A stretch of DNA of 57,898 nucleotides from CAZYMI01 sp964648505 (GCA_964648505.1 CAZYMI010000012.1:1-57898); one strand, 5' to 3'; positions 17,663 through 27,237 are shown, counted from the first letter of the stretch. Notes: generated by a model not told the origin, from the sequence alone. Made by a program: numbers and translations.

Positions 17663-18331
17663 ATGCGTATGCTTTTTCATCTTTGGCTTCATCCTTTTTC
17701 TAGGAAAGTTCGCCTTGTCCTTGCAGAAAAGGGATTGCCGTTTGAACTGAAAATTGAAAAAATATGGGAACGCCGTACGGAATTTTTAGCTCTGAATCCG
17801 GCGGGTGATGTACCTGTGTTAATGGAACCGGACGGGACAACATTGGCAAATTCACAAGTAATTTGTGAATATTTAGAAGAAGTGTATCCCAAAGAAAATT
17901 TATTGGGTCATGATCCTGTCCAGCGAGCAGAAACAAGGCGGCTGGTAAGCTGGTTTGATTCAAAGTTTTCACGCGAAGTGTCTGACAATCTGGTCGGCGA
18001 GAAAATGATGAAACGCTTACTGAAGCTTGGGGAGCCTCATGGCCCTTCGATCAGGGCCGGACACGCCAACATTCATTATCATCTTGATTATATCGGTTTC
18101 TTAACTGAAAAAAGAAAATGGCTGGCCGGGGATTTTTTATCACTCGCTGATTTGTCTGCGGCTGCACATCTTTCTTCCATTGATTATATTGGCGACGTTC
18201 CATGGGAAGAGCATCCGGGTGCCCGCGATTGGTATGCACGCATCAAATCACGACCTTCTTTTAAGCCTTTGCTTGAAGATACTATTCCTGGTTTTCAGCC
18301 AGCCGGACACTATCAGGACGTTGATTTTTAA
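17663..18331 (+). CDS. GST-fold protein, FzlA-like
   Basis: The 222-residue protein has a glutathione S-transferase N-terminal thioredoxin domain (HPFSRKVRLVLAEKGLPFEL, NPAGDVPVL near residue 50, SQVICEYLEE near 72) and an all-helical C-terminal domain (LADLSAAAHLSSIDYIGDVPW near 160). The ERRTEFLALNPAGDVPVL pattern and the alphaproteobacterial context resemble FzlA, the FtsZ-binding protein needed for constriction in Caulobacter. FzlA lacks GST activity. The more general assignment, a GST-family protein, is safe; FzlA identity is inferred. Confidence 0.8.
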   Translation: MRMLFHLWLHPFSRKVRLVLAEKGLPFELKIEKIWERRTEFLALNPAGDVPVLMEPDGTTLANSQVICEYLEEVYPKENLLGHDPVQRAETRRLVSWFDSKFSREVSDNLVGEKMMKRLLKLGEPHGPSIRAGHANIHYHLDYIGFLTEKRKWLAGDFLSLADLSAAAHLSSIDYIGDVPWEEHPGARDWYARIKSRPSFKPLLEDTIPGFQPAGHYQDVDF

Positions 18332-18370
18332 CAGCTAAAATAAGCAATAAAAACAGGATTCACAAAAGGT

Positions 18371-19321
18371 ATGAATAAATTATTTTGTTTTGGTTTCGGA
18401 TATTCAGCTGAGTTTTTAGCAGACACTTTAATCAAAGAAGGTGGCTGGACAATTGCAGGGACAACCCGCACTAAAGATAAGCGTGTCGCCATCCGTGAAA
18501 AAAATATCGAGGCTTTCTATTTTGATGCTGACGACGACATGCCGCTTGCTGACCCGCTTTATATGATGCGTGACACAACCCATATTCTGATATCAACCCC
18601 TCCTTCTGATGTTGGAGATCCAAGCTTTGAAACGCATGCTCATGAAATTTCAAAAATCTCAAGCCTGAAATGGGTAGGCTACTTATCTTCTACAACAATA
18701 TATGGCGACCGTAACGGGGGCTGGGTTGATGAGGAATCAGAAGTTCGCCCAACATCAAAACGTGGTTCCAGACGTTTGCGTGCGGAACAACAATGGCTAT
18801 CCTTGCACCGCAACCACAACATTCCTGTACATATTTTCAGACTGGCCGGCATTTATGGACCCAACAGAAATGCCCTTGATTCCGTTCGTGCAGGAAGCGC
18901 AAGACGTATTATAAAACCGGGTCACGCCTTTTCACGCATTCATGTGGCCGATATTGCCCAAAGTCTTCGGGCATCCATGGAAAAGCCAAATGGTGGATCG
19001 ATTTACAATCTGGCTGATGACCTTGCCGCCCCTTCTTATGAAGTGATCACCTATGCCTGCGAACTTCTTGGCAAAACACCACCCGATATTATCCCCTTTT
19101 CAGATGCTGATCTTGCACCTATTACCTTGAGTTTTTATGCCGATAACAAAAGAATTAAAAACGATAAAATTAAAACAGAGCTGGGTGTAAAACTAAAATA
19201 CCCCACTTTCCGGGACGGCCTTGATGCCCAGCTAAAAGCTGAAAAAGACCTTGCCGCAAAAGGGCTTTCAGCAACATGGCAAGGCATTAACAAAACTGCT
19301 TTACAAGGCTATCGTGAATAA
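18371..19321 (+). CDS. Atypical SDR, NAD(P)-dependent epimerase/dehydratase (YeeZ-like)
   Basis: The 316-residue protein has an N-terminal Rossmann fold (LFCFGFGYSAEFLA). It has a YLSSTTIYGD strand near residue 97 and the GGWVDEES...RLRAEQQW segment typical of YeeZ-type extended SDRs. The canonical YxxxK pair is not visible: the equivalent segment reads RGSRRLRAE. A FRLAGIYGPNRNALD motif and IHVADIAQSL follow. Substrate is unknown. It may lack classical SDR catalysis. It stands 40 bases after the FzlA-like gene. Confidence 0.85.
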   Translation: MNKLFCFGFGYSAEFLADTLIKEGGWTIAGTTRTKDKRVAIREKNIEAFYFDADDDMPLADPLYMMRDTTHILISTPPSDVGDPSFETHAHEISKISSLKWVGYLSSTTIYGDRNGGWVDEESEVRPTSKRGSRRLRAEQQWLSLHRNHNIPVHIFRLAGIYGPNRNALDSVRAGSARRIIKPGHAFSRIHVADIAQSLRASMEKPNGGSIYNLADDLAAPSYEVITYACELLGKTPPDIIPFSDADLAPITLSFYADNKRIKNDKIKTELGVKLKYPTFRDGLDAQLKAEKDLAAKGLSATWQGINKTALQGYRE

Positions 19322-19330
19322 TGGAGTGCT

Positions 19331-20158
19331 TTAAATCTCCGGTTTAGGGGCACGAAATACGTAATCAACTAAAAGCTGGCCCACCGGCAAATCCATTAAA
19401 GAGACAGTGATATCAATATCGACTAATGGATTAGGTGCGTAATCATCAATCTGGCCAAGGTTTTCAGCAAAACGGGCTGCGGCTGACTGGGGCTCCATCT
19501 CCTCGGTTGTTCGCAAAAGCAAGGCGTACTCAGCCTTACGGGTCTGCGCGATGATATCGGATTTACGGCGAAGCCTTACAATATGCTGCGCAAGCTTCGC
19601 TGCAATATGATCAGCTGCATAAGCGCCATCGAGTTGTTTTATATTTTCATAATTTTTTATGCCGATAAACATCACAAAAGTTCTCTCTCCATGACGATCG
19701 GCCCAGTCTATGGATGATAAAAAAAGCTGATTAAAAGCAGACTTTGAAATCACGCCGCCTGCCGATAAAAAATCTTCGCTTGTATCACCAACACGCTTAA
19801 TAATTTCGGTTAACCTTAAGGCATTATCAGAAATACGAGAGATGATTTTAGGGTCATACGGTTTAGGTAAAAAATCATTGGCACCTGCCAAAATAGCATC
19901 ACGCTGATTGGACCCCGAACCGATCAATAAAATATAAGGATATCCTTTATAAGCTGCTCTCCTGAGTGATAAAATCATTGGGCGTGGCGTTGATAAAGGC
20001 GATGGATCAACAAAAATAGCGTCATAAGGCGTACTTGAAAGCTCTTGCACGGCCTGATTTTTACTAACTTCGATTTTAGCTGTATGACCTGCTTGTTCCA
20101 GCCTAGCCCTTAAAAGATCTGCTGTTTCAGTATCGTGATCAATGATTAAGACCTTCAT
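19331..20158 (-). CDS. Response regulator with receiver domain and degenerate GGDEF-like output
   Basis: The first 120 residues form a CheY-like receiver: IIDHD acidic pocket, phospho-acceptor Asp near 52 in AIFVDPSP, and LPKPY with the conserved Lys. The remaining 150 residues have the spacing of a GGDEF domain (FVMFIGIKNYENIKQLDGAYAADHIAAKLAQHI, then IIAQTRKAEYALLL). The GGDEF signature itself is replaced by TRKAEYAL, so cyclase activity is unlikely. It resembles the alphaproteobacterial PleD-type regulators in layout. A histidine kinase partner is not nearby. Confidence 0.8.
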   Translation of the reverse strand: MKVLIIDHDTETADLLRARLEQAGHTAKIEVSKNQAVQELSSTPYDAIFVDPSPLSTPRPMILSLRRAAYKGYPYILLIGSGSNQRDAILAGANDFLPKPYDPKIISRISDNALRLTEIIKRVGDTSEDFLSAGGVISKSAFNQLFLSSIDWADRHGERTFVMFIGIKNYENIKQLDGAYAADHIAAKLAQHIVRLRRKSDIIAQTRKAEYALLLRTTEEMEPQSAAARFAENLGQIDDYAPNPLVDIDITVSLMDLPVGQLLVDYVFRAPKPEI

Positions 20159-20271
20159 ATTATCCCCTCAGGCGGCTTCAGCCTCTGTGTTTGTATCATT
20201 ATCCAAAATTAAGCTTTTGGCTAGACAGAACGCCCGATTTCCCTTAAAGAACCCTTTCCAAAACCATAAAG

Positions 20272-20358
20272 GCCCAGGTGGCGGAATTGGTAGACGCGCA
20301 GGTTTCAGGTACCTGTGGCAGAAATGTCGTGGAAGTTCGAGTCTTCTTCTGGGCACCA
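20272..20358 (+). tRNA. tRNA-Leu (anticodon CAG)
   Basis: The 87-base gene has acceptor strands GCCCAGG / TCTGGGC, D-arm GGCGGAATTGGTAGACGC and anticodon stem CAGGT/ACCTG around loop TTCAGGT (anticodon CAG). It has a long variable arm as expected for a class II tRNA, T-arm GTTCGAGTC and an encoded CCA at 20356-20358. It lies 29 bases upstream of rnd. Confidence 0.97.
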
Positions 20359-20386
20359 TAAGGTTTAGAGGTTACACTTTGAAACT

Positions 20387-20998
20387 ATGAGCATCACTCT
20401 TCACACCAAAGATCTTCCTGCAGGGCTTGACCTTGGATCGGAAATCGCAATCGATACAGAAACAATGGGCTTGTCACCTGTGCGTGATCGGCTGTGTCTT
20501 ATACAGCTTTCTTCCGGAAACGGGCAGGCACATCTTGTGCAAATTGCCCAAGGCCAAAAATCGGCACCAAACTTAAAGAAACTTCTTGAAGACCCTGCCA
20601 TTTTAAAAATATTTCATTATGCCCGCTTTGATGTAGCGATGCTGCATAATGCACTGGGCATCCATGTTGCCCCGATTTATTGTACAAAAATTGCCTCGCG
20701 CCTTGTGCGCACATTCACCGACCGCCATGGACTAAAAGATCTTGTTAAAGATCTTCTTGATGTCGATTTAAAAAAAGAACAACAGTCATCGGACTGGGGG
20801 GCAACCACACTGACTCAAGATCAGATGATCTATGCTGCAAGCGATGTTTTATATCTGCACAAGGCTAAACAAAAGCTTGATATAATGCTGGCTCGTGAAG
20901 GCCGCGAGACGCTTGCTAAAACCTGTTTTGATTTTGTTTCTACGCGCGCAGCCCTTGATCTTGAAGGCTGGGCCGACATTGATATTTTTGCGCACTGA
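20387..20998 (+). CDS. rnd: Ribonuclease D-like 3'-5' exoribonuclease
   Basis: The 203-residue protein contains only the DEDDy exonuclease domain: IAIDTET with D23 and E25, FHYARFDVAML with the second Asp, and YAASDVLYLH with the Tyr and final Asp. It lacks the HRDC domains of E. coli RNase D (about 375 residues), as in the short alphaproteobacterial form. It trims tRNA and other RNA 3' ends. It sits directly after tRNA-Leu and one base before kdsD. Confidence 0.92.
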   Translation: MSITLHTKDLPAGLDLGSEIAIDTETMGLSPVRDRLCLIQLSSGNGQAHLVQIAQGQKSAPNLKKLLEDPAILKIFHYARFDVAMLHNALGIHVAPIYCTKIASRLVRTFTDRHGLKDLVKDLLDVDLKKEQQSSDWGATTLTQDQMIYAASDVLYLHKAKQKLDIMLAREGRETLAKTCFDFVSTRAALDLEGWADIDIFAH

Positions 20999-20999
20999 C

Positions 21000-22013
21000 A
21001 TGAATTCTTCTCTACTTATTCAAAATCTAAACGTCACACCAATTGATATTATACGTGCGCGTCAGGTCATTGATATTGAGATTGAAGGTTTAAAAGCACT
21101 TTCTCAATCACTCAACGATGAATTTTCACGCGCCGTTGACCTTATTCATCATATGAAGCTAAGAAACGAAGGTCGTTTGATTGTAGCTGGTATGGGTAAA
21201 AGTGGTCATATTGCCCGTAAGATTGCTGCAACAATGTCATCCACGGGAACGCCTGCTTATTATATACACCCCGCAGAAGCATCCCATGGTGATCTGGGCG
21301 CCATTTCAAAATCAGATTGTATTATTCTCATTTCCCTTTCCGGTGAAAGCGCAGAGTTATCTGACATTATTACCTATGCAAAACGCTTTGGTATTCCCTT
21401 AATTGGTATAACTGCAAATATGAATAGTGCGCTTGGACAACATGCGGACATTATCTTGCGCCTTCCGCAAGCCGATGAAGCGTGCCCCAACAAGCTTGCC
21501 CCTACCACTTCAACAACAATGACTTTGACACTAGGCGATGCCCTTGCCATTGCGCTTATGGAACGAATTGGTTTTAAAGCAACTGATTTTAGCGCTTTTC
21601 ATCCTGGTGGAAAACTAGGCAGAAAACTTATAAAAGTTTCAGATTTGATGATTACCCTTCCCGATCTTCCGCTTGTTACCCCTGATACACTCATGAGCGA
21701 AGGTTTAATTATCATGAGCGAAAAGAATCTTGGGTCACTTATTATCGTGGAAATGTCTCATTATATTTTAAAAGGTATTATTACAGACGGTGACTTAAAA
21801 AGGCATATGGGTAAAGATTTACTAAATCTGCCTGTATCCCAAATCATGTCCATCAACCCCAAAACCGTGTCACCCGATGCGCTTGCGGCAGAAGCACTTG
21901 ATATCATGCTCAATCGCTTCAAATCACCACTGACTTCCCTTGTTGTGCGCGATGGAGACAATGTTTGTGGTTTGATACGTGTGCAAGAGTGTCTTCGTGC
22001 TGGCGTGATGTAA
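21000..22013 (+). CDS. kdsD: D-arabinose 5-phosphate isomerase KdsD/KpsF
   Basis: The 337-residue product has an N-terminal SIS domain (VAGMGKSGHIARKIAATMSSTG near residue 60, ISLSGESAEL, PTTSTTMTLTLGDALA) and two C-terminal CBS domains. KdsD makes arabinose 5-phosphate, the first committed step to Kdo in LPS. I chose the ATG at 21000, just after the rnd stop, rather than the frame's upstream ATG at 20895, because homologues start here and the upstream codons overlap rnd. It overlaps lptC by one base. Confidence 0.96.
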   Translation: MNSSLLIQNLNVTPIDIIRARQVIDIEIEGLKALSQSLNDEFSRAVDLIHHMKLRNEGRLIVAGMGKSGHIARKIAATMSSTGTPAYYIHPAEASHGDLGAISKSDCIILISLSGESAELSDIITYAKRFGIPLIGITANMNSALGQHADIILRLPQADEACPNKLAPTTSTTMTLTLGDALAIALMERIGFKATDFSAFHPGGKLGRKLIKVSDLMITLPDLPLVTPDTLMSEGLIIMSEKNLGSLIIVEMSHYILKGIITDGDLKRHMGKDLLNLPVSQIMSINPKTVSPDALAAEALDIMLNRFKSPLTSLVVRDGDNVCGLIRVQECLRAGVM

Positions 22014-22663
22014 TGCAAGAACCTCCAATCAATCGCCTTCAGAAACTAACAGAAGCACTTGAAACAACACCTGCGAGGCTGAATACAAATTACAGTAGCT
22101 CTATCCGCAAACTTCGCATTGCCCTTCCAATTATTGCCGCTGTTTTGGTTGTCGCTATTTTCTGGTCTGGCCAAAGCCGTAATTACACTCCTGTGCCAAG
22201 AAGCCAAATCCTCTCAGAACCTCAGGGGCAAACAGAACTTTTAAATCCCAGGTTTGAATCAGCAGACAACGACAAACAGCCTTTTACCATCACTGCAAAA
22301 AAAGCTGTTCAAGACCAAGCTGAACCTGATCTTGTTCACCTTGAAAAGCCTGTTGCAGACATGACATCAAAAGACGGTACATGGGTTGCAATTGAAGCGG
22401 ATCAAGGCCTTTTTTATCAAGAAAATCGGATACTTCATCTTTCTGGTGGGGTGCGCTTATTTCATGATACGGGCTATGAGTTGACATCAAAAGAAGCTGA
22501 TATTGATATGTTTAAACAAACAGCTATTACGAAAGGCGCGGTTTCAGGCCGTGGGCCGATGGGGACTATTGAAGCCACAAAACTTCATGCAAACGGAAAT
22601 ACAGGCATTATGATTTTTGATGGTCCAGCAACACTTGTATTAAATAAAAAAACAACACCGTAA
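22013..22663 (+). CDS. lptC: LPS export protein LptC
   Basis: The 216-residue protein has a basic N-terminus, one transmembrane anchor (ALPIIAAVLVVAIFW near residue 40) and a periplasmic beta-jellyroll with NPRFESADNDKQPFTITA and VHLEKPVADM segments as in alphaproteobacterial LptC. It links LptB2FG to LptA. The ATG at 22013 overlaps the TAA of kdsD. The extended frame from 21965 would lie inside kdsD and is rejected. Confidence 0.93.
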   Translation: MQEPPINRLQKLTEALETTPARLNTNYSSSIRKLRIALPIIAAVLVVAIFWSGQSRNYTPVPRSQILSEPQGQTELLNPRFESADNDKQPFTITAKKAVQDQAEPDLVHLEKPVADMTSKDGTWVAIEADQGLFYQENRILHLSGGVRLFHDTGYELTSKEADIDMFKQTAITKGAVSGRGPMGTIEATKLHANGNTGIMIFDGPATLVLNKKTTP

Positions 22664-22676
22664 CGATGGGGCTTAT

Positions 22677-23495
22677 ATGACACGATATATATTGATCTGT
22701 TTTCTCATTTTAATAAATCTGTACATCCCCGCACAAGCACAGCAATCACAAAAAAATTCTGACCTGCCCCTTGAGGTGACAGCACAACAAAACCTGGAAT
22801 GGAATCGCGATAAAAGGCAATATATCGCTCGCGGAAACGCCATTGCCAAACAAGGGAACATGCAAATTTCAGGAGACACATTAATTGCGCAATATGATGA
22901 AACAAAAGACGATTCGGGTGCAGGAAAAATCACCAAACTATTCGCGCAGGGTCATGTTGTGATTACTTCTGAGCAATCTACTGCAACAGGGGAAAATGCG
23001 CAGTACGATGTTATTAATGGTCAGGCAATCATGACAGGTAGTAATTTAATGATGACCTCTAAAGACCAGACTGTTACAGCCAAGGACCGATTTGAATACT
23101 GGGTCGAAGAAGGCCGTCTGAGTGCGTATGGAGATGCTGTCGTTGTCAGGGGAGATGACACAATAAAAGCAGATGACATTTCCGCCTGGTTTGTACCCCA
23201 AGAAAAAGATGGCCCACGCGTGATGGATCGTGCTGAAGCGAACGGGCATGTCATCATCACAACACCAAGTGATAAAGCTACTGGTAACAAAGGCACATAC
23301 AGCCGTGCCACGAATATTGCCGAATTGCTTGGAAACGTTAAGATCGAAAATGGACAAAACTATCTGGAAGGTGACCGAGCCGAAATTAACCTTGAAACAA
23401 ATGTCAGTAAAATGTTTGCTGAAAAAACGGCTGATGGAAGGGTTAAGGGCATTTTTTATCCCGGATCTAGTAAAAAACCCGCGACAATACCCTAG
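22677..23495 (+). CDS. lptA: LPS transport periplasmic protein LptA
   Basis: The 272-residue protein has a signal peptide (ILICFLILINLYIPAQAQQ) and the OstA/LptA beta-taco repeats (YIARGNAIAKQGNMQISGDTL; LFAQGHVVITSEQ; GDAVVVRGDDTIKADDI). It forms the periplasmic bridge for LPS. At 272 residues it is longer than E. coli LptA (185), as is usual in alphaproteobacteria. It follows lptC by 13 bases. Downstream, the usual neighbour lptB is displaced by an exporter gene. Confidence 0.93.
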   Translation: MTRYILICFLILINLYIPAQAQQSQKNSDLPLEVTAQQNLEWNRDKRQYIARGNAIAKQGNMQISGDTLIAQYDETKDDSGAGKITKLFAQGHVVITSEQSTATGENAQYDVINGQAIMTGSNLMMTSKDQTVTAKDRFEYWVEEGRLSAYGDAVVVRGDDTIKADDISAWFVPQEKDGPRVMDRAEANGHVIITTPSDKATGNKGTYSRATNIAELLGNVKIENGQNYLEGDRAEINLETNVSKMFAEKTADGRVKGIFYPGSSKKPATIP

Positions 23496-23516
23496 GTTTT
23501 ATGGCACTGTAAGCTT

Positions 23517-24146
23517 ATGGATTTCTTTCATCTCTGGCTTGTCTTTTGTGTTGTTATGATTGCCGCTTCGGTTTCTCCGGGCCCTGCTTTTGTGATGTGT
23601 GTGCGTAATTCACTTGTCCACGGGTTGTCGGCTGGTATGCTGACATCACTGGGGCTTGGCGCAGGGCTTGTCTTGCATGCAACCTATGCTGTCTTTGGCG
23701 TTGCAACACTTATTGCGCAGTCTCCTATTATTTTTAATATCATTAAATATAGCGGGGGGGCTTATCTGGTCTATGTCGGCATTCAGGCCTTGTGGTCAAA
23801 GGGATATAAAATGGATCCTGTGATAGAAGACAAAACCAGTAAAACAAATTTTTGTGCCTTTCGTGACGGGGCAATGACAGCGCTTTTAAATCCAAAAGCT
23901 GTGTTATTTTTTGTCGCTATATTTTCACAATTTATAACCCCTGAAATGCCCCTTTCGCAAAAAACCATTCTGGCTGTTACCGCTATTTTAAGCGATACAA
24001 TTTGGTTTTCTATTGTTGCCATCTTTTTAACGCGACCTGCGATCCGAGATCGTTTTTTAAGTGCTTCAAAATGGATTGAAAGAATTTGTGGTGCCATGTT
24101 TATTGCACTAGGGATTAGGTTAAGTCTGATCAAGGCTATGTCATGA
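23517..24146 (+). CDS. LysE/RhtB-family amino-acid exporter
   Basis: The 209-residue, six-helix membrane protein begins with SVSPGPAFVMCVRNSLVHG, close to the LysE/RhtB signature. It contains YSGGAYLVYVGIQALWS near residue 80 and LNPKAVLFFVAIFSQF near 122. Family members export amino acids or homoserine lactones; the substrate here is unknown. It lies between lptA (21 bases) and lptB (four-base overlap ATGA), so it is translationally coupled to an essential LPS gene. Confidence 0.9.
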   Translation: MDFFHLWLVFCVVMIAASVSPGPAFVMCVRNSLVHGLSAGMLTSLGLGAGLVLHATYAVFGVATLIAQSPIIFNIIKYSGGAYLVYVGIQALWSKGYKMDPVIEDKTSKTNFCAFRDGAMTALLNPKAVLFFVAIFSQFITPEMPLSQKTILAVTAILSDTIWFSIVAIFLTRPAIRDRFLSASKWIERICGAMFIALGIRLSLIKAMS

Positions 24147-24892
24147 ACGCGAGCCATTTAAAAACTGTTCAAGACGGACTGGTTGCTGAAAAGCTATCTA
24201 AATCTTATAAACAGCGTCCTGTGTTGCGGAATGTATCGGTTAGAATTAATCGTGGTGAAGCTGTTGCCCTTCTTGGCCCAAACGGTGCCGGGAAAACAAC
24301 ATGCTTTTATATTATAAGCGGGCTTATCAAAGCAGACGGTGGGCTGGTGACGCTCGATGGTCATGATTTGACCAATCTTCCTATGTATCGCCGCGCCCGT
24401 ATGGGAATTGGTTATTTACCTCAAGAATCATCCATTTTCAGAGGTTTAAGTGTTGAAGATAATATTCGCGCTATTTTAGAAGGACAGCCTATTCATCAAA
24501 AAGATCAGGCAATTATACTTGAAGAGCTGCTGTTGGAATTTCAGATCACTCACATCAGACGGACACCTGCAATTGCCCTTTCGGGTGGAGAACGCCGCCG
24601 GGTTGAAATCGCGAGAGCCCTTGCATCACGACCACAATTTATATTACTTGATGAACCCCTTGCAGGTATTGACCCCATTGCAGTGGGTGAAATTCGTTCT
24701 CTAATTTCTGTTTTAAAATCAAAAAATATTGGCGTGCTGATTACAGACCATAATGTACGCGATACGCTTGATATTGTTGATCGCGCCTATATTTTACACG
24801 ATGGTCAGATTTTAATGGAAGGCACGCCAGATAAAATTATTGCTAACAACGATGTACGCCGTGTTTATCTGGGTGAAAGCTTTGCCAGATAG
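24143..24892 (+). CDS. lptB: LPS export ATPase LptB
   Basis: The 249-residue ABC ATPase has Walker A GPNGAGKTT, Q-loop GYLPQESSIF (the LptB hallmark), signature LSGGERRRVEIARALA, Walker B FILLDEPLAGIDP and H-loop ITDHNVRDTL. It drives LPS extraction with LptF/G. Its start overlaps the exporter gene's stop. rpoN follows by nine bases, the standard alphaproteobacterial arrangement. Confidence 0.97.
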   Translation: MNASHLKTVQDGLVAEKLSKSYKQRPVLRNVSVRINRGEAVALLGPNGAGKTTCFYIISGLIKADGGLVTLDGHDLTNLPMYRRARMGIGYLPQESSIFRGLSVEDNIRAILEGQPIHQKDQAIILEELLLEFQITHIRRTPAIALSGGERRRVEIARALASRPQFILLDEPLAGIDPIAVGEIRSLISVLKSKNIGVLITDHNVRDTLDIVDRAYILHDGQILMEGTPDKIIANNDVRRVYLGESFAR

Positions 24893-24901
24893 TAAAATAG
24901 T

Positions 24902-26353
24902 ATGAGCAAGCTTACGACATCTCTTGACTTTAAACTTGGCCAGAATCTGGTCATGACCCCGCAGCTTCAGCAAGCGATTAAGCTTCTGCAAATGTCTAAC
25001 CTTGAACTTGATGCTTTTCTTGATTCTGAAATAGAACAAAATCCATTGCTTGAAAAAATTGATCCTGAAAGATCGGATGTTTCCTTAGATGCCCGTACTG
25101 AAGCTGAGACACAAGCAGAAAATCAAAATGATCAGAATGATCTTCCTGACAGTCAGCAGCTTCAAGATTTTGATGCAGGATCAAAAATGGCTGATATTGG
25201 TGCTGGCGGCTCATTAAAATTCGACGATTTTGATGATTCATCCGATCAAAGACTACAGGAAATAAAAACACTACGTGACCACCTTAATAATCAACTCGCT
25301 ATGAGTTTGGAAAACGAACAAGACCGCATCATTGGAGCCTTGCTGATCGATCAGCTTGATGAAGCGGGTTATTTGCGTGCCAATGTTATAGAACTTTCAG
25401 AGCGTCTTGGCGCGCCTTTGGAACGCATGCGCAATGTTTTAAAAATTCTTCGTGAATTAGACCCTGCAGGTGTTTTTGCAACTGATCTTGCTGATTGTTT
25501 ATCTTTACAATTAGAAGATCAAGGCAAACTTGATGGCCCCATGAAAATTCTTATTCGTAATCTTGATTTGGTTGCCAGTCGTGATAATCGTAAGCTCGCA
25601 CAAATTTGTGGCGTTAATGACACATATCTTGCTGAAATGCTGCTTGAGTTGAAATCACTTAATCCCAAACCTGCCGCCAGCTTCGACCATAGCGTTATCC
25701 AAACAGCCGTCCCTGATGTTTTAATGAAAGCCCTACCAAAAAACCTCGGCGGCGGCTGGCGTGTTGAGCTGAATAACGACACGCTGCCACGCGTTCTGGT
25801 TAATCAGACTTACTTTCAAGATGTTTTAAACAGTACAAAATCTGACAAAGATAAGTCTTATCTTAATGCTAAAATGGCCTCTGCAAGCTGGCTTGTAAAA
25901 TCTCTCGATCAACGGGCGCAGACAATTTTAAAAGTTGCGAGCGCCATTATCGAAGAACAAGAAGGATTCTTTTTATATGGCATTGAGTATTTAAGGCCTC
26001 TTACGCTGAAAACTATTGCCGAAACTATTGCAATGCATGAAAGCACTGTGAGTCGCGTAACAACAAACAAGTTTATTGGCACACCACGCGGAATCTTTGA
26101 ATTAAAATTCTTCTTCACAACGGCAATTTCAGGGATGGATGGCGGGCAGTCTCATTCTGCAGAATCGGTAAAATCAAAAATTAAGGGCCATATTGAAACC
26201 GAAGATATCAACCTCATTTTATCAGACGATGATATTGTTGAGCTTTTAAAAAAAGATGGCATTAATATCGCCCGCCGCACAGTTGCTAAATACCGTGAGG
26301 CGATGCATATCCCATCATCCGTAGAACGAAGAAAAATAAGAAAAAATACTTAA
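24902..26353 (+). CDS. rpoN: RNA polymerase sigma-54 factor RpoN
   Basis: The 483-residue protein has region I (QNLVMTPQLQQAIKLLQMSNLEL), an acidic region II, the core-binding domain (LDQLDEAGYLR), a helix-turn-helix region (TIAMHESTVSR) and the RpoN box ARRTVAKYREAM. It recognises -24/-12 promoters with enhancer-binding activators. A matching GG-N10-GC site is visible before flgK at 42293. Its last four bases overlap the convergent murI. Confidence 0.97.
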   Translation: MSKLTTSLDFKLGQNLVMTPQLQQAIKLLQMSNLELDAFLDSEIEQNPLLEKIDPERSDVSLDARTEAETQAENQNDQNDLPDSQQLQDFDAGSKMADIGAGGSLKFDDFDDSSDQRLQEIKTLRDHLNNQLAMSLENEQDRIIGALLIDQLDEAGYLRANVIELSERLGAPLERMRNVLKILRELDPAGVFATDLADCLSLQLEDQGKLDGPMKILIRNLDLVASRDNRKLAQICGVNDTYLAEMLLELKSLNPKPAASFDHSVIQTAVPDVLMKALPKNLGGGWRVELNNDTLPRVLVNQTYFQDVLNSTKSDKDKSYLNAKMASASWLVKSLDQRAQTILKVASAIIEEQEGFFLYGIEYLRPLTLKTIAETIAMHESTVSRVTTNKFIGTPRGIFELKFFFTTAISGMDGGQSHSAESVKSKIKGHIETEDINLILSDDDIVELLKKDGINIARRTVAKYREAMHIPSSVERRKIRKNT

Positions 26354-27174
26354 ATATCAACAAGCTCAACAAAATCCTGATCAATTGGATCTGCTGTGAA
26401 CATATTTGCACCACGCACAAAACGTGCCGGATCGTCTGTCACAAAATACTGTGTTTGAGCATGAACGTGACATTCAGGGGTACCTGATAACATCAATTTA
26501 AGTTCTGATGCCGCTGCTTCACCGCAATCTACAAGCCTGACATCATACCCTAAAACAGCGCGAATAGAATCAACAAGGGCGGGAAAATGTGTGCAGCCCA
26601 TGATGATGGTGTCTGGTCTTTCTCTGGGTTGTTGCGCCAGAATAGGCTTCAGATATTCTTGAACAATAGCTTGTGAAAGTGCACCTTTTGTCCAGCCTTC
26701 TTCTGCAATGGCCACCATCACTTGCGCAGCAATGGGTGTAATACGAAGTGTTCCTTGCGGATCAAGTGCTTTTAATGCCTTGGTATAAGATGCCCCCCGA
26801 ATTGTTGCCTGCGTTCCAAGTACGGCAATATGCCGGTTTTTTGTAGCTGATATTGCAACACGCGCAGCGGGTTCTATCATGCCAATAACAGGTAATTTCG
26901 CCGCTTGGGTCTGCACACTTTGTAAGCCATAAGCAGATGCGGTATTACATGCAATAACAAGCGCTTTTAATTTTTGTTTAAGTAAATACTGAGCTGCTGT
27001 CAGGGCATAACGTTCAATTGTCTGCGCGCTTTTGGTGCCGTAGGGCAAACGTGCCGTATCACCAAGATAAACAAATGATTCCCCCGGAAAAGCACGTCGG
27101 AACGCCTCAAGCACGGTTAAGCCGCCAATTCCAGAATCAAACAGACCGATGCGTGTAATTTCTTGATTTTCCAT
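26350..27174 (-). CDS. murI: Glutamate racemase
   Basis: The 274-residue protein has the catalytic cysteine pair C76 (IACNTAS) and C194 (GCTHFP), with the FDSGIGGLTVLEAF and GDTARLPYG motifs. It supplies D-glutamate for peptidoglycan. It is convergent with rpoN and divergent from hpf. Confidence 0.97.
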   Translation of the reverse strand: MENQEITRIGLFDSGIGGLTVLEAFRRAFPGESFVYLGDTARLPYGTKSAQTIERYALTAAQYLLKQKLKALVIACNTASAYGLQSVQTQAAKLPVIGMIEPAARVAISATKNRHIAVLGTQATIRGASYTKALKALDPQGTLRITPIAAQVMVAIAEEGWTKGALSQAIVQEYLKPILAQQPRERPDTIIMGCTHFPALVDSIRAVLGYDVRLVDCGEAAASELKLMLSGTPECHVHAQTQYFVTDDPARFVRGANMFTADPIDQDFVELVDI

Positions 27175-27207
27175 GAATATACCTCCCTAGCTCATAAAAT
27201 AAATCGA

Positions 27208-27237
27208 TTGAGAGAGGAAGGGGTTTTTTGTTATACT
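27208..27237 (+). promoter_or_regulatory. Possible sigma-70-type promoter for hpf
   Basis: TTGAGA at 27208-27213 and TATACT at 27232-27237 are separated by 18 bases, giving a transcription start near 27244 and a leader of about 115 bases before hpf. It is the best -35/-10 pair in the murI-hpf gap. Prediction by consensus only. Confidence 0.4.
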
